Counted from the stretch's first letter, positions 11,315 to 23,770 are shown. The stretch: 64,000 nt of DNA from Dasypus novemcinctus (GCF_030445035.2 NC_080680.1:49117212-49181211); one strand, 5' to 3'. Program-made: numbers and translations. Notes: a model not told the origin generated them from the letters alone.

Positions 11315-13394
11315 GATCAAATTAAGATGAAGTGGCAATTTTATTGATTCATTGTAATAAGTATGTAGAAGACTTAGCCACAATTTGGAGCCTGGATACT
11401 GGGTTTTGTGTTGCTTTGTCATTAGGCCATTAATTGAACCTTTAGCCTTAATTTCCTCATTTAGGCAGCAAGGGGGTTAGACTTTCCAGAGATCAGCCAT
11501 GAGACTCTGTTCCTTTGGGTCAGGGATGTGGAGGGTCTCTGGCTGAACCAAAGTGGGCTTTTAGGAGTCCACTGAGAGATGAGTCAGGGAGGAAAATGCT
11601 GGGTGGAATCCAGGAACTGGAACAGAGAAGCTGCGAGCTAGCAAGATAGGACAAAGAATGTGTAGGGGTAGGAAGGGTCCGGCAGAGAGATCACGGGAGG
11701 AATGTTTGGAACTGAGGTAGGCAGACATTAAAGCCCTGGGAGATCAATCAGGCTGCCAAAGGACTGACTCAGTGCCCGTGGCCCATCTGCCCACCCCCTC
11801 CCCTGAGCTTCCTGGGCCTGAGAGAAGTTCTTGAAGGAGTGGAAACCCTCAGGACCAGGACAGGGCTACATGTTGCTCAGGTCTATTACAGCTCTAAAAA
11901 TGTTTTGATTCCAAGTTGATGAAGAGGAGATAACATTTAGTCACCTCATCTTGGGCCAAGGGCCACAGAGTTCACTGACTTCAGAATAGTAATGGGCCAT
12001 GTTGTCCTCAGGGTATTCAAAGAAAGAAAGTTCTCTGTCAGGTGGAGATGAATGCGTTAGTCTACACCAAAATTCCGCGGAGACTTTCTGAGAGTAATTG
12101 TGCTCATCTGGCTTTCAAGAGGATGAGTCTTGTGTATGTTTCCTTCTGGTTGGGGGAAAGGAGAGATTAGGAGGGAATGAAAAAAGGAAAAACACCTTGC
12201 AGAAGAGAAAATGAAGTATTGGATATTCAAATTTCATGTAGGCAAATATTCTTCGTTGGGAAAAACAGAATGATTTTTTTATGCTTCCTGAGGACACCAA
12301 GAGTTTCTTGGATGCTTCCATACTAGCCTGGATAGTCAGGTGTGCGCTTCCAACTAGTTTCTTCAGCTGTCCCTAGGCCAGGAGTTCAAAATGCTGCTGT
12401 CAGATGCAGAAATCCCCGTGCTTTCTGCCCAAGTTCTCCGCAAATGTTCTGCACTCCGTATGCACTCAATCCTGACACCCTTGTGTTTGATTTGATTGAT
12501 GGCTTGTGGCAGCAGTTTGAGGATAAAACTGAGGGCTGTGTTTCCTGCAGGAAATGAGTCTAAGCCTCTTGTGTAATGGGCATTTATTCTATCACTGGAG
12601 GGGAGAAAGGGTAGAGAGGCCTTTCGAAGGAAACCCAGTTAAAACACACCCTGGTGAGCTGAATTGCAGTCAACTGAGCTGGAGGGGAATTTTTTGGTAT
12701 GATGAAAACAGGATAGTGTTGAGTTTCAGAGAAAATGAAAGGGTATATTTGTTTGCTTCTCTCATATGCCTTGTGATTCTATATTTTAAAAAAGCCAGCA
12801 GAATCAGGATGTGCTTTGGCAATTAGACATTTTGTAATTCCAGCTGGTCTTATATTTTTTTAACCTCTATTTACAATAAGGAAAGTCTCACCTTTTTTTC
12901 ATTTGAGGAAAAACTACCCTGTTGACAAGGTGAATGGTAAATGGTTTGAGAGTCCAAGACCCTAAAAAATAATATTTTGAAGTCTCATATGCTAATGATT
13001 TTGGGTATATTAATTTCATTTGAAATTATAGTTTAAAAATATGTGGGGAAGGAAAACACAGATTTTTCCTAATCTACAATGTTTATAAAACAGTTTGAAA
13101 AAAAAAACAGTAAGGCACAATTTTGGCAACATTATCTTTACTGAAGAAAAGCCAGTGGGCATTTTCAGATATCACAGACTGTGTTGGTTATTTTCTTTAA
13201 GGTTGCAAGAAAGAGCTATGAATAAGTGAATGAATAAAAGGTGATCCCAGTTTTAAAGGAAGCAAGATATATGCTGAACAATATGACACGAGGCAGACTA
13301 AGATAAATGCTAAATGAGAGATCTAGGTTATATTGACAACTTCACTGCCTGCCTGAAAACCCAGGAACTGAACTCTGGGGTCATCTTGAACCCC
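11315..13394. other. Non-genic stretch, nothing recognised
   Basis: No gene, RNA or named repeat could be supported. Open frames are at most about 90 codons and lack motifs. Confidence 0.45.
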
Positions 13395-13560
13395 CCTCTT
13401 TCTCTTGTTCCCCATGTGCATTCCCAACCTTTTGCCTTTATTTGTGCTGATACTTCAACTGGAATTTCCTCTGCCCCATCCTTCTGCCTCTCCAGACCCA
13501 GGTCCAATGCCAACTCCTGCTCAAAGACTTTGATGATGCTCTTAGTACAAAATAACTTCT
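13395..13560 (+). repeat. L2 LINE fragment
   Basis: The order 'ttttgcctttatttgtgctg', 'tggaatttcctctgcccc', 'aactcctgctcaaagac' follows the L2 3' region in sense orientation. The open frames over it (82 and 84 codons) are incidental. Confidence 0.6.
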
Positions 13561-14156
13561 GAAGGCTCAAACCTACTTGCAAAATTGTAATAATCTAAGG
13601 TGGGCCACCTGGGGAATGTTTTTATTTTCTAGAAAAGAGGCAGAAGGAAATCAGAAAGGTTTTACTTTTCCCTGGTAGGATCCAGAGCTGAACTTGCTCC
13701 ATTTGACCATCCATCCTGGGCATTTTTAGGGCGGTTGTCTAGACTTTTGCTTGGTAGGAAGATTAAGACATGGTGAATGTGCATCTCCTCAGAACAGTCT
13801 TGGACTTTGGACCACATTGGGAAGAAGAGAGAAAGAAAGAAAGAGACTGGGCTGGGCCCTCTCCTGAGGAAGAGGAGACCCCAAGCCACCTTCTCCAGCT
13901 TCATGATGGCAAAAAATGTGGCAGAAAAATATTTGGATCTATCAGTGCTGTGTTTCTCATTCAGTTATTCCCTGTGTCCTTTCCTTCCCTATTCAGTCAG
14001 CAGCTGTCCTCATTTCAGGGCAATGGTTTGAGAATCTCAAAGGACAAAGAAGCAGTACCTGACTTTGTGAAACTCATGACAGAAGTAAGTCAAGAGAGGT
14101 GGGGTGAGAAAAGCTTTAGAGTTGTAAAAGCTTGTGTTTTTCACGTGCTAAAATCA
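13561..14156. other. Non-genic stretch
   Basis: A 164-codon plus-strand frame (13770-14264) begins here and runs into the L1 at 14170. Another frame overlaps it, and no domain or splice context is visible. I treat it as chance openness. Confidence 0.4.
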
Positions 14157-15288
14157 AAAGGCAGAGAAGAAAACAGAAAACAATGTGTGCTGGAGAGGAT
14201 GTGGTGGGAATGTAGGATGGTGAGCCTCTGTGGAAGACACTTTGGCAGTTCCTCAAGAAGTTAAATACAGAAATGCTGTATGATCCAGCAGTCCCTCTAC
14301 TACGAATATATTCAGAAGAACTGAAAACAGTGACATTAACAGACATTTTCACACTAATGTTCACAGTGGTGTTATTCACAATTGCCAAAAGATGGAAACA
14401 ACTCAAGTGTCCATCAACTGATGAATGAATAAACAAACTATGGAATATACATACAATGGAATACTATGCTGCTGTAAGAAGAAACAAAATTGGCACACAT
14501 ATGATAACATGGATGAAACTTGACATTGTGTTGAGTGAAATAAGTCAGACATAAAAGGATAAATATTGTATGGTCTCGCTAATATGAACCAAATATGAAG
14601 AATAAACACATAGGGATAAAACCTAGAATATAGATTACTAGGAGATAGGATGAGGGCTGAGAAAAAGGGTACTGATACTTAATGTATGCAGAAATTTTAA
14701 TTAACTTGGCTGTAAAAGTGTAGAAATGGGTAGAGTTGATGGTAACACATTATGGTAAGTATAACTAATACAGTTGGTTTATAAATGGGATTGTGGCTGA
14801 AAGGGGTAGTTTAGGGATATAAATGTCAATTGAAAGAAAGCTAGAGATTAATCTAGGGACTGAATAAAATAATATATCTGGAGATGGATGAGGATTGTAG
14901 TTAATAGTACAAATACAAGAATGTTTTTCTATGAACTGGAACAAATATACACCACTGTTACAAGGTGGTAAGAATATGGAGATGCATGGGAAAATACGGT
15001 TATCATAATTTATGGACTATAGTTAATAGCAATATTGTAATATTCTTTCATCAAAGTCATAGAAGGTACTGTATTAATAATAGGGGGATTATGGAAAAAA
15101 TATACCAAATGTACACTATAGATACTAGTGGAAATAGTCTGATGATGCTCTCTCATAATCCGTAAGAAATGTTCCACAACAATATAAGGTATTGGTGGAG
15201 GAGTGTTGAATGGGCATTCTGCACATTATGCATGATTGATTTGTAAGCTCACTTCTCTAATAAAATATATATTTTAAAGGCAGAGAAG
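14157..15288 (+). mobile_element. 5'-truncated L1 with perfect 13-bp target duplication
   Basis: The insertion (14170-15275) is bounded by AAAGGCAGAGAAG at 14157-14169 and 15276-15288. Its 5' part is the end of L1 ORF2 DNA ('ctggagaggatgtggtgg', 'gatggaaacaactcaagtg', 'tatggaatatacatacaatg', 'acatggatgaaacttgaca'). It is followed by a lineage-type 3' UTR and a short AATAAAATATATATTTT-like tail. Reading frames are broken, so it encodes nothing. It integrated by ordinary target-primed reverse transcription and lost its 5' end. Confidence 0.9.
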
Positions 15289-16515
15289 GATGAGTCAACT
15301 GTATCCACCTGTCTATACTAGAAAACAACTCCTGGGAATGAGGTGGCGGGGTTGTTGGAGAAGCTGGGTAGTTGGATGCTGTGCAGTGATTTTGAGGCCC
15401 TACATCTCAGGGGAGCCTTAGAGTAGAGTGGTCCTGTGTCTTGCTTCTCAGGTGAAGCCCAGGAAGGTGATAATCACTCTTGTGGCATCCAGCATGGCTA
15501 TGTCTCAGCACAGAAAAACTGCAATGGCCTCACTGACTTTCCCACAGCCCCAGGGCAGCATGAGAGAACCAAAAGGCCCCCCATACTGTCTTAGCGAGGT
15601 CTCTCAAGTGTCTGAGAGAGGACCATTGGGCCAGAGGGGACTCAGAGATGCCAGGACCACATGGGGAGCTCAGAGCCCTCCAGGAATGCCATGTCAATAG
15701 ATGCTGGTGACCAAGACAGGGGATGACATACGTTCATCTCAGGGAATGCCTTTGTGGAGAAGTGATAATGATTGAGGATGGGATGTCTCATCATCAAAGG
15801 CATTGCACCATGTGGCACAGCAGGTTCTAGACAAAATCTCTGGGCAAAGGCAAAGAAGGAAAACTCTGACTTACCTGAGTTTATCCTAAATTATTTAAGA
15901 TGATATTTCTAGTGGAAGGGGGGCTTTAGATGGAAATTATGTAAAAATACAGAAAGGTAAATTTGTTTGCTCACCTCAGTTTGTAGCCTGAAAAATTCAT
16001 GCTTGCTAAACAAGTACAGTATGAAATCCTTGAGAGTTGTGAATGTCTCCTAATATATTGGCAGAGTTAAGAACTCGAATATAACTGCTAATAAAGCAGT
16101 TTAACTAGAATATAATTGCTAGTTAAAGCTGATCAGCCTTATTAGTTCTCCTCTTTGAACGGAGCTGGGGTGGAGATGGGGGAGGAGTCTTGAGCTTCCA
16201 CTAGAGGCCACCATTTACCATACATGCAGCAAACTCTGCTGTCCAATTCAGTGTTAGCCACTTCCTTAGGGTTTCCACAAGCTGCGTAGCAGGAAAAGCA
16301 TCGCACCGTGTCCTAGCCAAAACTCACACTCTAGTCTATATTTGCACTAAAAATTTGGTGTGGGACTGGTAGGGGTTTTGCTTTTAGAGAGCCTCAGGGA
16401 TAGAGTCCCCTCATAAGGAAGGAATTATTCCTTGCTGAGAACAGTTTTTACAAGTTCTTTTCTTACAGAGAAACTGATAACTTAAAAATCCCTTGGCATT
16501 GCCTCTGGTTCCCTC
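15289..16515. other. Non-genic stretch, nothing recognised
   Basis: No named repeat. A 90-codon frame at 15428-15700 in a moderately GC-rich patch has no recognisable product. Confidence 0.4.
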
Positions 16516-16580
16516 AGAGATGACTTTAAAAAATATATATTTATTTATTTACTCCCCCTCCCCCAACCAGAGATAACTTT
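16516..16580 (-). mobile_element. 41-bp remnant retroposon insertion with target duplication
   Basis: Between two 12-bp copies of AGAGAT(G/A)ACTTT (16516-16527 and 16569-16580) lies a 41-bp insert (16528-16568). The insert is a T/A-rich tail followed by a ccccctccccc stretch. The same tail and C-rich junction occurs at the antisense 3' end of the DAS-type SINEs in this window (for example 62121-62175). It reads as an extremely 5'-truncated SINE in reverse orientation. Confidence 0.7.
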
Positions 16581-16914
16581 TTCATATTTCTGATAGATTG
16601 TGCCGAACTCTTGCCAGTTACCATATGAAGTTCCTGGCTTATGAGACATCTGGGAAGATGCTTTATCTTTGCTCCATTCTGGGATATGTAGGCATTGAAA
16701 AACCATCTCTTCAGCACTTGAGAGCCTAATCAGTTGGATATCTCAATTTTACTTTTCAGAGATAATCTCCAAGTCATGGTTAGGAGTTAGATACAATGAA
16801 AGTGATGGGCAGCTTGGAATCGCTCTCCTGTCCATCTGTCGTGAGCAGTCAGCATGTTTTCTCTGGTAGATATAGGCCTGTCACCCTCCTCAACAGTCAC
16901 CTAATCTTGAAAGT

Positions 16915-17170
16915 AGATTAAAATTCTTCAGTAGGTCCTGCTTGAGCCTGAACTCCTTAGCACGGCACCCAAAGGCTTTCATTGTCTAGCCTCTACTCTG
17001 GTGTCAGCTGTCATCTTGCATCCTTGGTAGCCAGTCATCAGCAGTGGAGAGAAACATGCAGCTCACGAAACATCCCAGGTTGTTTCACTCCTTTGTGCCT
17101 TTATTTGTGCTGGTATCGGGTTTTATTGCCTTCAGCTTCTTCTATGGCTTTCACTCTCCCTGTGTTGATT
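16915..17170 (+). repeat. L2 LINE fragment
   Basis: 'gagcctgaactccttagcac', 'ggctttcattgtctagcc' and 'cctttatttgtgctggtat' follow the L2 3' region in order. The terminal part of an L2 in the same orientation resumes at about 17520, so the two may be one copy. Confidence 0.6.
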
Positions 17171-17195
17171 TGGGTTTATAAAGGACTCTAGTAAG

Positions 17196-17345
17196 AGGAT
17201 TAAAACCCATCCTGAATGAGGAGCCTTAGCAAAAGGCCCTACTTACAGTGGGTCCACACCACAGGCATGGATTAGATTTAAGAACAACCTTTTGGGGGTG
17301 GGGGTTACGTACAGCTTCAAATCACCACAGGGGGCCAACAAACTA
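17196..17345. repeat. Unnamed interspersed repeat between L2 parts
   Basis: The block 'taaaacccatcctgaatgag', 'gggtccacaccacaggcatg', 'caccacagggg' looks like a dispersed LTR- or transposon-type element inserted into the L2 on either side. I cannot name it with confidence. Confidence 0.35.
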
Positions 17346-17519
17346 AGACTATAACCCTCACCTGAGGGGCTCCAAAGATGCTCTTGAAATGAACTCTTAG
17401 AGAAGACTTGAATAGCAGATTCCAAGCAAACTAGGACATAAAGGAAATTTGTCTTTGCCCAGGTCTTTTTCTTCCTCTGTGGTTCCTCACCTGATCTCTC
17501 AGCTTCTAAAAAAAGTGTT

Positions 17520-17750
17520 TAAAATGACTTTTCACCTCCTTCCAAGGACTACCAGTTCCCTGAATGCCTTTGATTTTCATGGTCTGTTTTGCAATATTGT
17601 ATAGTCACTTGTTTGTGAGGTTTTAGTCCCTTTAAGACCTTTTGAAGGGCAGGAAAGTGTATCTTATTCACCTTTATATCTTTGGGATCTAGTGGGGTGC
17701 TACAATAGTTAGCATTCAATAAATGTTAGTTGAATGAATGCATAAAATGA
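17520..17750 (+). repeat. L2 LINE 3' terminus
   Basis: It ends with the typical L2 terminus 'gcattcaataaatgttagtt' followed by GAATGAATGC, preceded by 'agggcaggaaagtgtatc' and 'ttatatctttgggatct'. Confidence 0.8.
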
Positions 17751-17884
17751 TACAGATTCCTACCTCTTGGCACACATTTTCCTAGAAAAGACTGCTCCTT
17801 TAATTTTTAAACTAAGTGGAAGCACAGAAAACTTGACACATATCTCAAGATTGTTCTGACCCAGTAGTGGAATCAGAAGAATTC

Positions 17885-18070
17885 ATACCCTGCATTTGTG
17901 GAGTACTTTATAGTTTTAAAGTCACGATTGTCACCTTTTCTCTTATTTGTACTTTCTAACCTTGTGAGAGGAGTATTGCTTTTAACATTTACCAATGAGA
18001 AAACTGGCCCATAAAGAGGTTAAGTAATGCCCCCTACAGCTGCACAACTACAAACTTTCCGTCCTAGACC
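17885..18070 (-). repeat. MIR-family SINE, antisense
   Basis: The plus strand shows reverse-MIR order: 'gtggagtactttatagtttt', 'cttgtgagaggagtattg', 'ccaatgagaaaactggccca', 'agaggttaagtaatgcc'. Confidence 0.7.
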
Positions 18071-18935
18071 CAAAACTTGAGTTTTTAAAAGGTAACTCAG
18101 TGTTCTTTTCAGTACAGAACATAATCTTCTCAGGTTGGTCTCCTCTGCAGCTAGTAAAGACTGATGGTACTGCAATGCCAATCAAACCTTATTGAAACAT
18201 AAGGCTAATGACAGTGGCTTTCATTGTAGTACGCAGTAATTATGTAGTAAATCATTGAAAAAGATATGCCTTTATTTCATACATTATGTTCTTGGCACAT
18301 ATTGCAAAACAGAATCACTAAAATACTATTAGCTCTCTGCTGATACAATGTATGAAGAATATGCTATAATGCTCTAGACTTTTCTCTTATGCCAAAGGTG
18401 ACATAAGAGGAATGGAATAATTGAGAAGCCTTCAATAAGTGGCGATATCTGGAGTCTCTTCTGTTTGTGTATTTGCTCAATCTGTAGTTTAAGCAAATAT
18501 GAAACTTTATCATATCTATGTGGTGTGTAACAATGAAATGCTTGGAAAAATGACAAACCAAATGCATGTTTTTAAAACTTTAGGCATTATTAGATTCTCT
18601 ACAATTATAAATCCTTTTGCTTTATGGTTTTCATATATCTGAAAAGATAAGTATTTGCAAAATTGGATATTTTCCAAGCAATGTGTGTTTCATTTGTAGT
18701 TCCTGAAGAGCTCAGCTATATGTAGGAATGTATTTATATTTTAGAATGATGCTTATGGAGTAAAGTACTACTCTTTAATACCTCTACCTATATTCCTAAA
18801 ATATTTGGTTAAATGTGGTTATGACTTTTATACAATTTACTGTGTTCTTTCAAAACATACTCCTAACTCCTCGTTTGCATTTTAGAAATTTAAAAACCTA
18901 TCTTATTTCCACCACTAGAATATGAATTTGTTGAG
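18071..18935. other. Non-genic AT-rich stretch, nothing recognised
   Basis: AT-rich with no supported gene or repeat. Minus-strand frames of 60-67 codons at 18364-18567 overlap each other and lack motifs. Confidence 0.4.
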
Positions 18936-19200
18936 GGCAGCATGTGTCTCACTTAGGACTGTATTTAGATACAAGTAGCAGAAAACTTTACTAAAGGGCT
19001 GAATCAAGTAGGGGTTAACTAGTTCATAGAATAAGAAGTCCAGAGACAGGCAGCTGCTTGGACTGGTTAAGCAGCTTAATGCTATCAGGGCAAGCTGCAT
19101 TACAATTCTCTTGGTCTTTTCCTAATGCTTGTTGCCTCATGGCTGCTGTTCCTCTAGTCATCATGTCCACAGTAAAGGATGGAAAAGTGAGAAAGGGCCA
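18936..19200 (-). repeat. Unclassified old interspersed repeat
   Basis: 'aagaagtccagagacaggcag', followed by an 'aatgctatcagggca' and 'tgcctcatggctgctg' order, resembles a dispersed mammalian repeat also present at 23400-23770 ('aggaagtccagaggtag', 'gtcatcagggatgcag'). The family name is uncertain. Confidence 0.4.
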
Positions 19201-19512
19201 CAGCAGCTGTATCTCTTCCTTTTGTTTCCCAGAAGGCTGCCTGTAGATGTCCTCCTGAATGTCTCTTTGGCTTGGCCCCTCCAGACCAGAGCACTCATGT
19301 GTTTGTGAACTAGGTCTGACTTTTCTTCTTTATCAGCTATGTCATCATTAGCTAGATGTCCTAAACTGCAGTTACTTTTGAAGGAAGGCTAAGCAGGCTT
19401 CCTGTGGTGGGCTTAGGTTGAAGTGGGCCTTCCCCCAGCCTTTGATACATCTTGGGGCAGAGACAGCAGACCACCACTTGACTTTTCTTTGTTTAGGGAA
19501 GAGTCATTTCTC

Positions 19513-19896
19513 CTTTTTTTTTTCACTTTTATTTTTTCTTATAAGTGCATTTTTTATTGTATTTTTTGAAGATACATACATCACAAAAAATGTTACATTA
19601 AAAAATATAAGAGATTCCCATATACCCCACCTCCCATCCCCCCATTCCTCCCACATCAACAACCTCTTTCATCATTGTGGCACATTCATTGCATTTGGTG
19701 AATACATTTTGGAGCACTGCTGCACCGCATGGATAATAGTTTACATTGTAGTTCACACTCTCCTCCTGTACATTCAGTGGGTTATGGCAGGATGTATAAT
19801 GTCTAGCATCTGTCCCTGCAATATCTTTTAGGACAACTCAAGTCCTGAAAATGCCCCCACATCAATCTGTTCTTCCCTCTCCCTGTCCTCAGCAAC
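19513..19896 (-). mobile_element. Lineage-type L1 3' end, antisense
   Basis: A T-rich start (the antisense poly-A) is followed by 'gaagatacatacatcaca', 'aagagattcccatatacccc', 'ctttcatcattgtggcac' and 'cagtgggttatggcagga'. The same sequence occurs antisense at 41920-42260 and in sense at 34253-34493, which defines a repeat family whose 3' end lies here. Homology with 41920-42260 stops at about CTCAGCAAC. The 137-codon frame at 19418-19831 is a by-product. Confidence 0.8.
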
Positions 19897-22235
19897 ACCG
19901 TGACCAAAAGGAGAGAATATTCCCTGCCCAACAAGGGCACAAAGACCTTTGGTGTCTTCATTAGGGCTACCAGGTATGCAAAGCTGACCACTGGGGAGAG
20001 TTTATTGAGTCCAGGGTCTTCAAGAAAGGAGGGGCTGCAACCCTAAGCCCTGCTGCCCAAGATTAATGTTAAGAAAACCTATTGGGCTGGTCCATTGGCA
20101 GAAGCCACCAAGGGGGCACAAAGGGACCCCTTCCAAGGGAAGGCTGTTGCAGCATGTGGCAGATTCAGGAGGCCTCTGATATGGTGTCCGAATTCAGGGA
20201 AATAAGGAGTGAATAAACGCTCTTACTCCAAAGGTACCCCTCCCTTCATCCAGCTGCACTTGGAATAAGAAAGCATTAAGGCAGAGCAGAGATTTTGGTA
20301 ACAAAAGGGTTGGACTAGCCGAGCAGAAAATCAGTTCAATGAGGACCTGAAATTAAGATTTGTTAATGGCAGATCCTGTAGGTATTTGAGAGTTGGCAGT
20401 AACTGAATTTTTATTGTTCAGTTGGAATACAATACATCCTCTGACCTTTTAAATTTTTAATCGAGGGGACATGTTTAAAGTTTTAAATTACCAGATCTAT
20501 TTTGCTTTGATTGGCCACTATATAATTCCAGAGTCCCTTCTGTAGTAGCACCTCATAGTTCTGCATCATCAATCAAAGTGTGTTTCTCCATTTTATTTCC
20601 TGCCTCTACTATTAACTTGTCACTACCAACCTGCTTTTATTCCTTCACATGGTGTGTGATGGATTAAACTAGTTAGCTGGCCAGATAGATTATACAGAGT
20701 ACATTAATACTTAGTGTTTTTGATAGAGAACTGAGCAAAACAAAAGCCATCCCTTACAGAAGACAATTAAGTATGCCACTTGCTGTGTTTCGGACTTTGT
20801 GGTTCTCACTTTCTCTGTGTGGGCAGATAATAGCCATGCAATCATTTTAGTGCAGGCACATTTAATTAGTTTCTTTCTTAAGCGGCTTCTATTAAGGTAT
20901 AATGGTCAGTCTTGTTAGTAGCCAGTATCCTTACATCAGGCTTTTCTCTCCCCTTTCCCTTAATAACTATGTGTCTATTTTTGGTAGAATGACTGAGAAA
21001 CTCCTGATGCAAACTAATTCCCCAGGGTTTTTATTTCTAAGAAATGGGCCTCTGGGCTTCTGGACAGGCAGCTCCAGAGGTTTTCTCCCATTTTCTGTGT
21101 TTAATCTATCCAAGTTCCTGATGTTTTTATCTTCTACTCTTTGGAGGCAGGATTGTCTCAACTCCATGCTCGGAGACCTCCTTGGGACAGTCCCCGTTGC
21201 ATCCCCCTGCGGGTTGCACCAGGCAGGTGCTACCCAGTCACCCCCACCTACACCATGGGCTGGGGCCGGCTCATCTCTGCCTCCTCAAGGGAGACAGGTG
21301 ATGGCGGTAATACCCACCACTCCTGCTGCTCAGGGCCCATGCCAGTGGGTACCTCATGCTGCTGCCCTCCGGCTCTTAGCAGGCTTGGATGTGTATATCC
21401 ATGGAAATGCCATACCCTTTCAGCACTTCCCTGGGAAGGAAAGTGAACATCTTTCTCCCAGGCTGGCCTCCTGTGGTCCTGGAACCACTCCTTAGGAAGT
21501 GTAACAACTTCCCACACCTTGACCCATACCTTTGTAATATTTGGTGTCTGGGTCCAGCTCCTCTGAGTTTTCTGGTTTTCTCGTTTCCACATCCATTCTA
21601 AACTCCTCGGCCAGCTGGTGTGGCTTGCTGGCTCCTGTTGAGTCTGAGGGAAAGGCCTCTTCTCTGTTTCCTCATCAGCCCAGCAGCTCTGGGAAGCCAT
21701 CCTGCCATCTGCCTATGGTGATGGGATCACCTCGCTGCCTCTCTCAGTGAGGTGGGGTGCCAAACGCTTGAGGGAAAGCTGACCTGGAGCAGACTCTCCC
21801 TGAGGCTGGCCTAGTACCCATGGGGAAGCAAGAAGGGGTTAGAGGGCATTGGCAGTGGGCAACGAGAACCAGGGCTTTCCTTCCTTGCTTGCACCTTGGA
21901 GGTAGGGGCTGCATCCCATCTATTTCTGTTTACCTGATCCCAGCGCAGGAAGACACCACCTGGCACTTACACAGCTGCTGCGCCATCACTGCCACATTCC
22001 TGCTACATCTGATAATACCAATAACAGGAACAGTAATAACAAAACGATGTCTTCTATGGGAATAAAAAATGGGTCCTCTTGCCAGCATTTTGTAGAGATA
22101 CCAGCTGCCCCAATCCAGCCTCGATCTACAACATCATCCTTCACCTCCCTGAGAAGCAAAATGATAGGATCTCACATTATTGATCTGCCATGTGCAGGTA
22201 TTTCACACACACAACTATTACTAATCCTGTCAGCA
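19897..22235. other. Non-genic stretch with a GC-rich, stop-poor patch
   Basis: The patch at 20902-21750 has several overlapping frames on both strands (up to 197 and 150 codons), few CpGs and no recognisable domain. I do not call a gene. No named repeat was identified outside it. Confidence 0.4.
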
Positions 22236-22355
22236 TTAAGAGCTTGCCTTTACTAGGCACTATTGCTCATGTGCCACTATAGGTATTCTATATAAAAACA
22301 TTTCATTCAATCCTCACAATAACCCTGTATTGTAAGGGCTCTTATCTTCCCTGTG
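22236..22355 (-). repeat. MIR SINE fragment, antisense
   Basis: 'tttactaggcactattgctc' and 'cattcaatcctcacaataac' followed by 'cctgtattgtaagggct' give the reverse-MIR order. A second MIR in the same orientation lies 70 bp downstream. Confidence 0.65.
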
Positions 22356-22424
22356 ATGGTGTGTCCAAATAACCTTTTAGATCAGAGATGCGTGATAAAA
22401 TAATAACAATGACAGAAACAAACA

Positions 22425-22620
22425 CAGGTATTAACATTTATTGAGTTCTCACTATATGTCAGGCCCTACTCAAAGCCCTTTGCATATGTTAATTCTTTTA
22501 ATCTTTGCAACCACTTTATGACCTATGAGGTAGGTACAATTATTTATCCCCATTTTACCGATAAGGAAAATGGGGCACAGAAAGGTTAAATAACCTACCC
22601 AGCCTTACTCAGTGAAAGCT
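22425..22620 (-). repeat. MIR SINE, antisense
   Basis: This is a well-preserved reverse MIR: 'aacatttattgagttctcac', 'tatgtcaggccctactcaa', 'ctatgaggtaggtacaatta', 'ccccattttaccgataagg', 'gcacagaaaggttaaataac'. Confidence 0.85.
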
Positions 22621-23399
22621 TTCTAGCAATGCTACAAGATGGGTTTCATTATTCCCACTTTCAATGTTAATAATAAGAAAAATCAACGATATTTTAAGAG
22701 CTGGCTGAATTTGAAAAAAATTGACCCAGGAGGAAGGCAGAGCTCCTCTTTTAGAGACAGAATGGCTTTTTGCCTAGGAAAATGACTTAAGGAACCATTT
22801 AGCATTGAAAGCAAGGTATCTAGGTAGAGCTGGATTAGAAGAGGTTTAAACAAAGAAGAGGTTACTGCCATGCATAATGAACTAACAGGAAGTTCAGAGT
22901 TGTGCACTGGCATCTTGAGAAGGGACAAGGACCTGGATGAGAAGGTAGGAAGGGTCCAGAGACTGGGACTTATGTAGTTAGTGACAAATTCCCTGTGGAG
23001 GGAAGGTCCAGTGAATTTCTTGGGACAGGGATGGCTGATGTTCAATGTGAAGTTGTTTCTGCATATGTTGCAACTGCCCCCAAATCTTCACTAAAAGTTC
23101 ACTGCTCACATAGTCTAGTGCTGCTGCTTTGGAGGAGTAAAGGGAGGGGACATGGGCCAGGCTTTTCTGCAGTGACCAGCAATGAAAAGATTTAGAGACT
23201 TGGGTCAGAGCTGGGAGTGAGCCAGAGTCAGGAGAAAATCAAGAGACAAGCTGTAGTATAACTCACTTGGAAGTAAGTATAAGAGTCCCTGAAACTTCTT
23301 CCCCAAATGTACTCAAGAGAAGTGAACTATATGAGGGGATGGGGGAACAAGGAGCCATTGGCGACTTGTGGAACAATCAGGTATTTTCTAAATTGTATC
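22621..23399. other. Non-genic stretch, nothing recognised
   Basis: No named repeat. A 120-codon minus-strand frame (22683-23045) has no recognisable motif and no supporting context. Confidence 0.4.
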
Positions 23400-23770
23400 C
23401 TTTAGGAATGCTCCACCTCATGTAACAGACAAGCTTTTCTCAAATGGACCTAAACAACAGGGAAATTTATTCCCTCACAGATCAGGAAGTCCAGAGGTAG
23501 AGTGACTTCCAGGTCTTTGGATTCAGTGGCTTAACCATGTCATCAGGGATGCAGTTCCTTTCTCTCCTCTCTGCTGTTTCAGGATGGGGTCTTCCTTATT
23601 GCAGTAGCAAGATGGCTGCAGAAGCACCAAGAGTCACATCCAGGCATTTCTCTTCCAGTGGCTCTCTTAGAAGTGATGCAACTTTCCTGAGAAACTTCTA
23701 GCAGACTTTTCCTTGGGTACCATTAGCCAAGAGCATACTCATTCCTGAATAAATCCTCAACAAGGGGATT
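23400..23770 (-). repeat. Probable MaLR-like or related old repeat, antisense
   Basis: Read on the minus strand, the end 'cctctggacttcctgatctg', 'agggaataaatttccctg' resembles the 3' part of old MaLR-type LTRs. The plus-strand words 'aggaagtccagaggtag' and 'caagatggctgcag' match a common dispersed repeat. The family call is tentative. Confidence 0.45.

Noticed and set aside
13770..14264. 164-codon plus-strand frame as a gene
   Set aside because: It crosses the 5' border of an L1 insertion at 14170, overlaps another open frame and has no recognisable domain.
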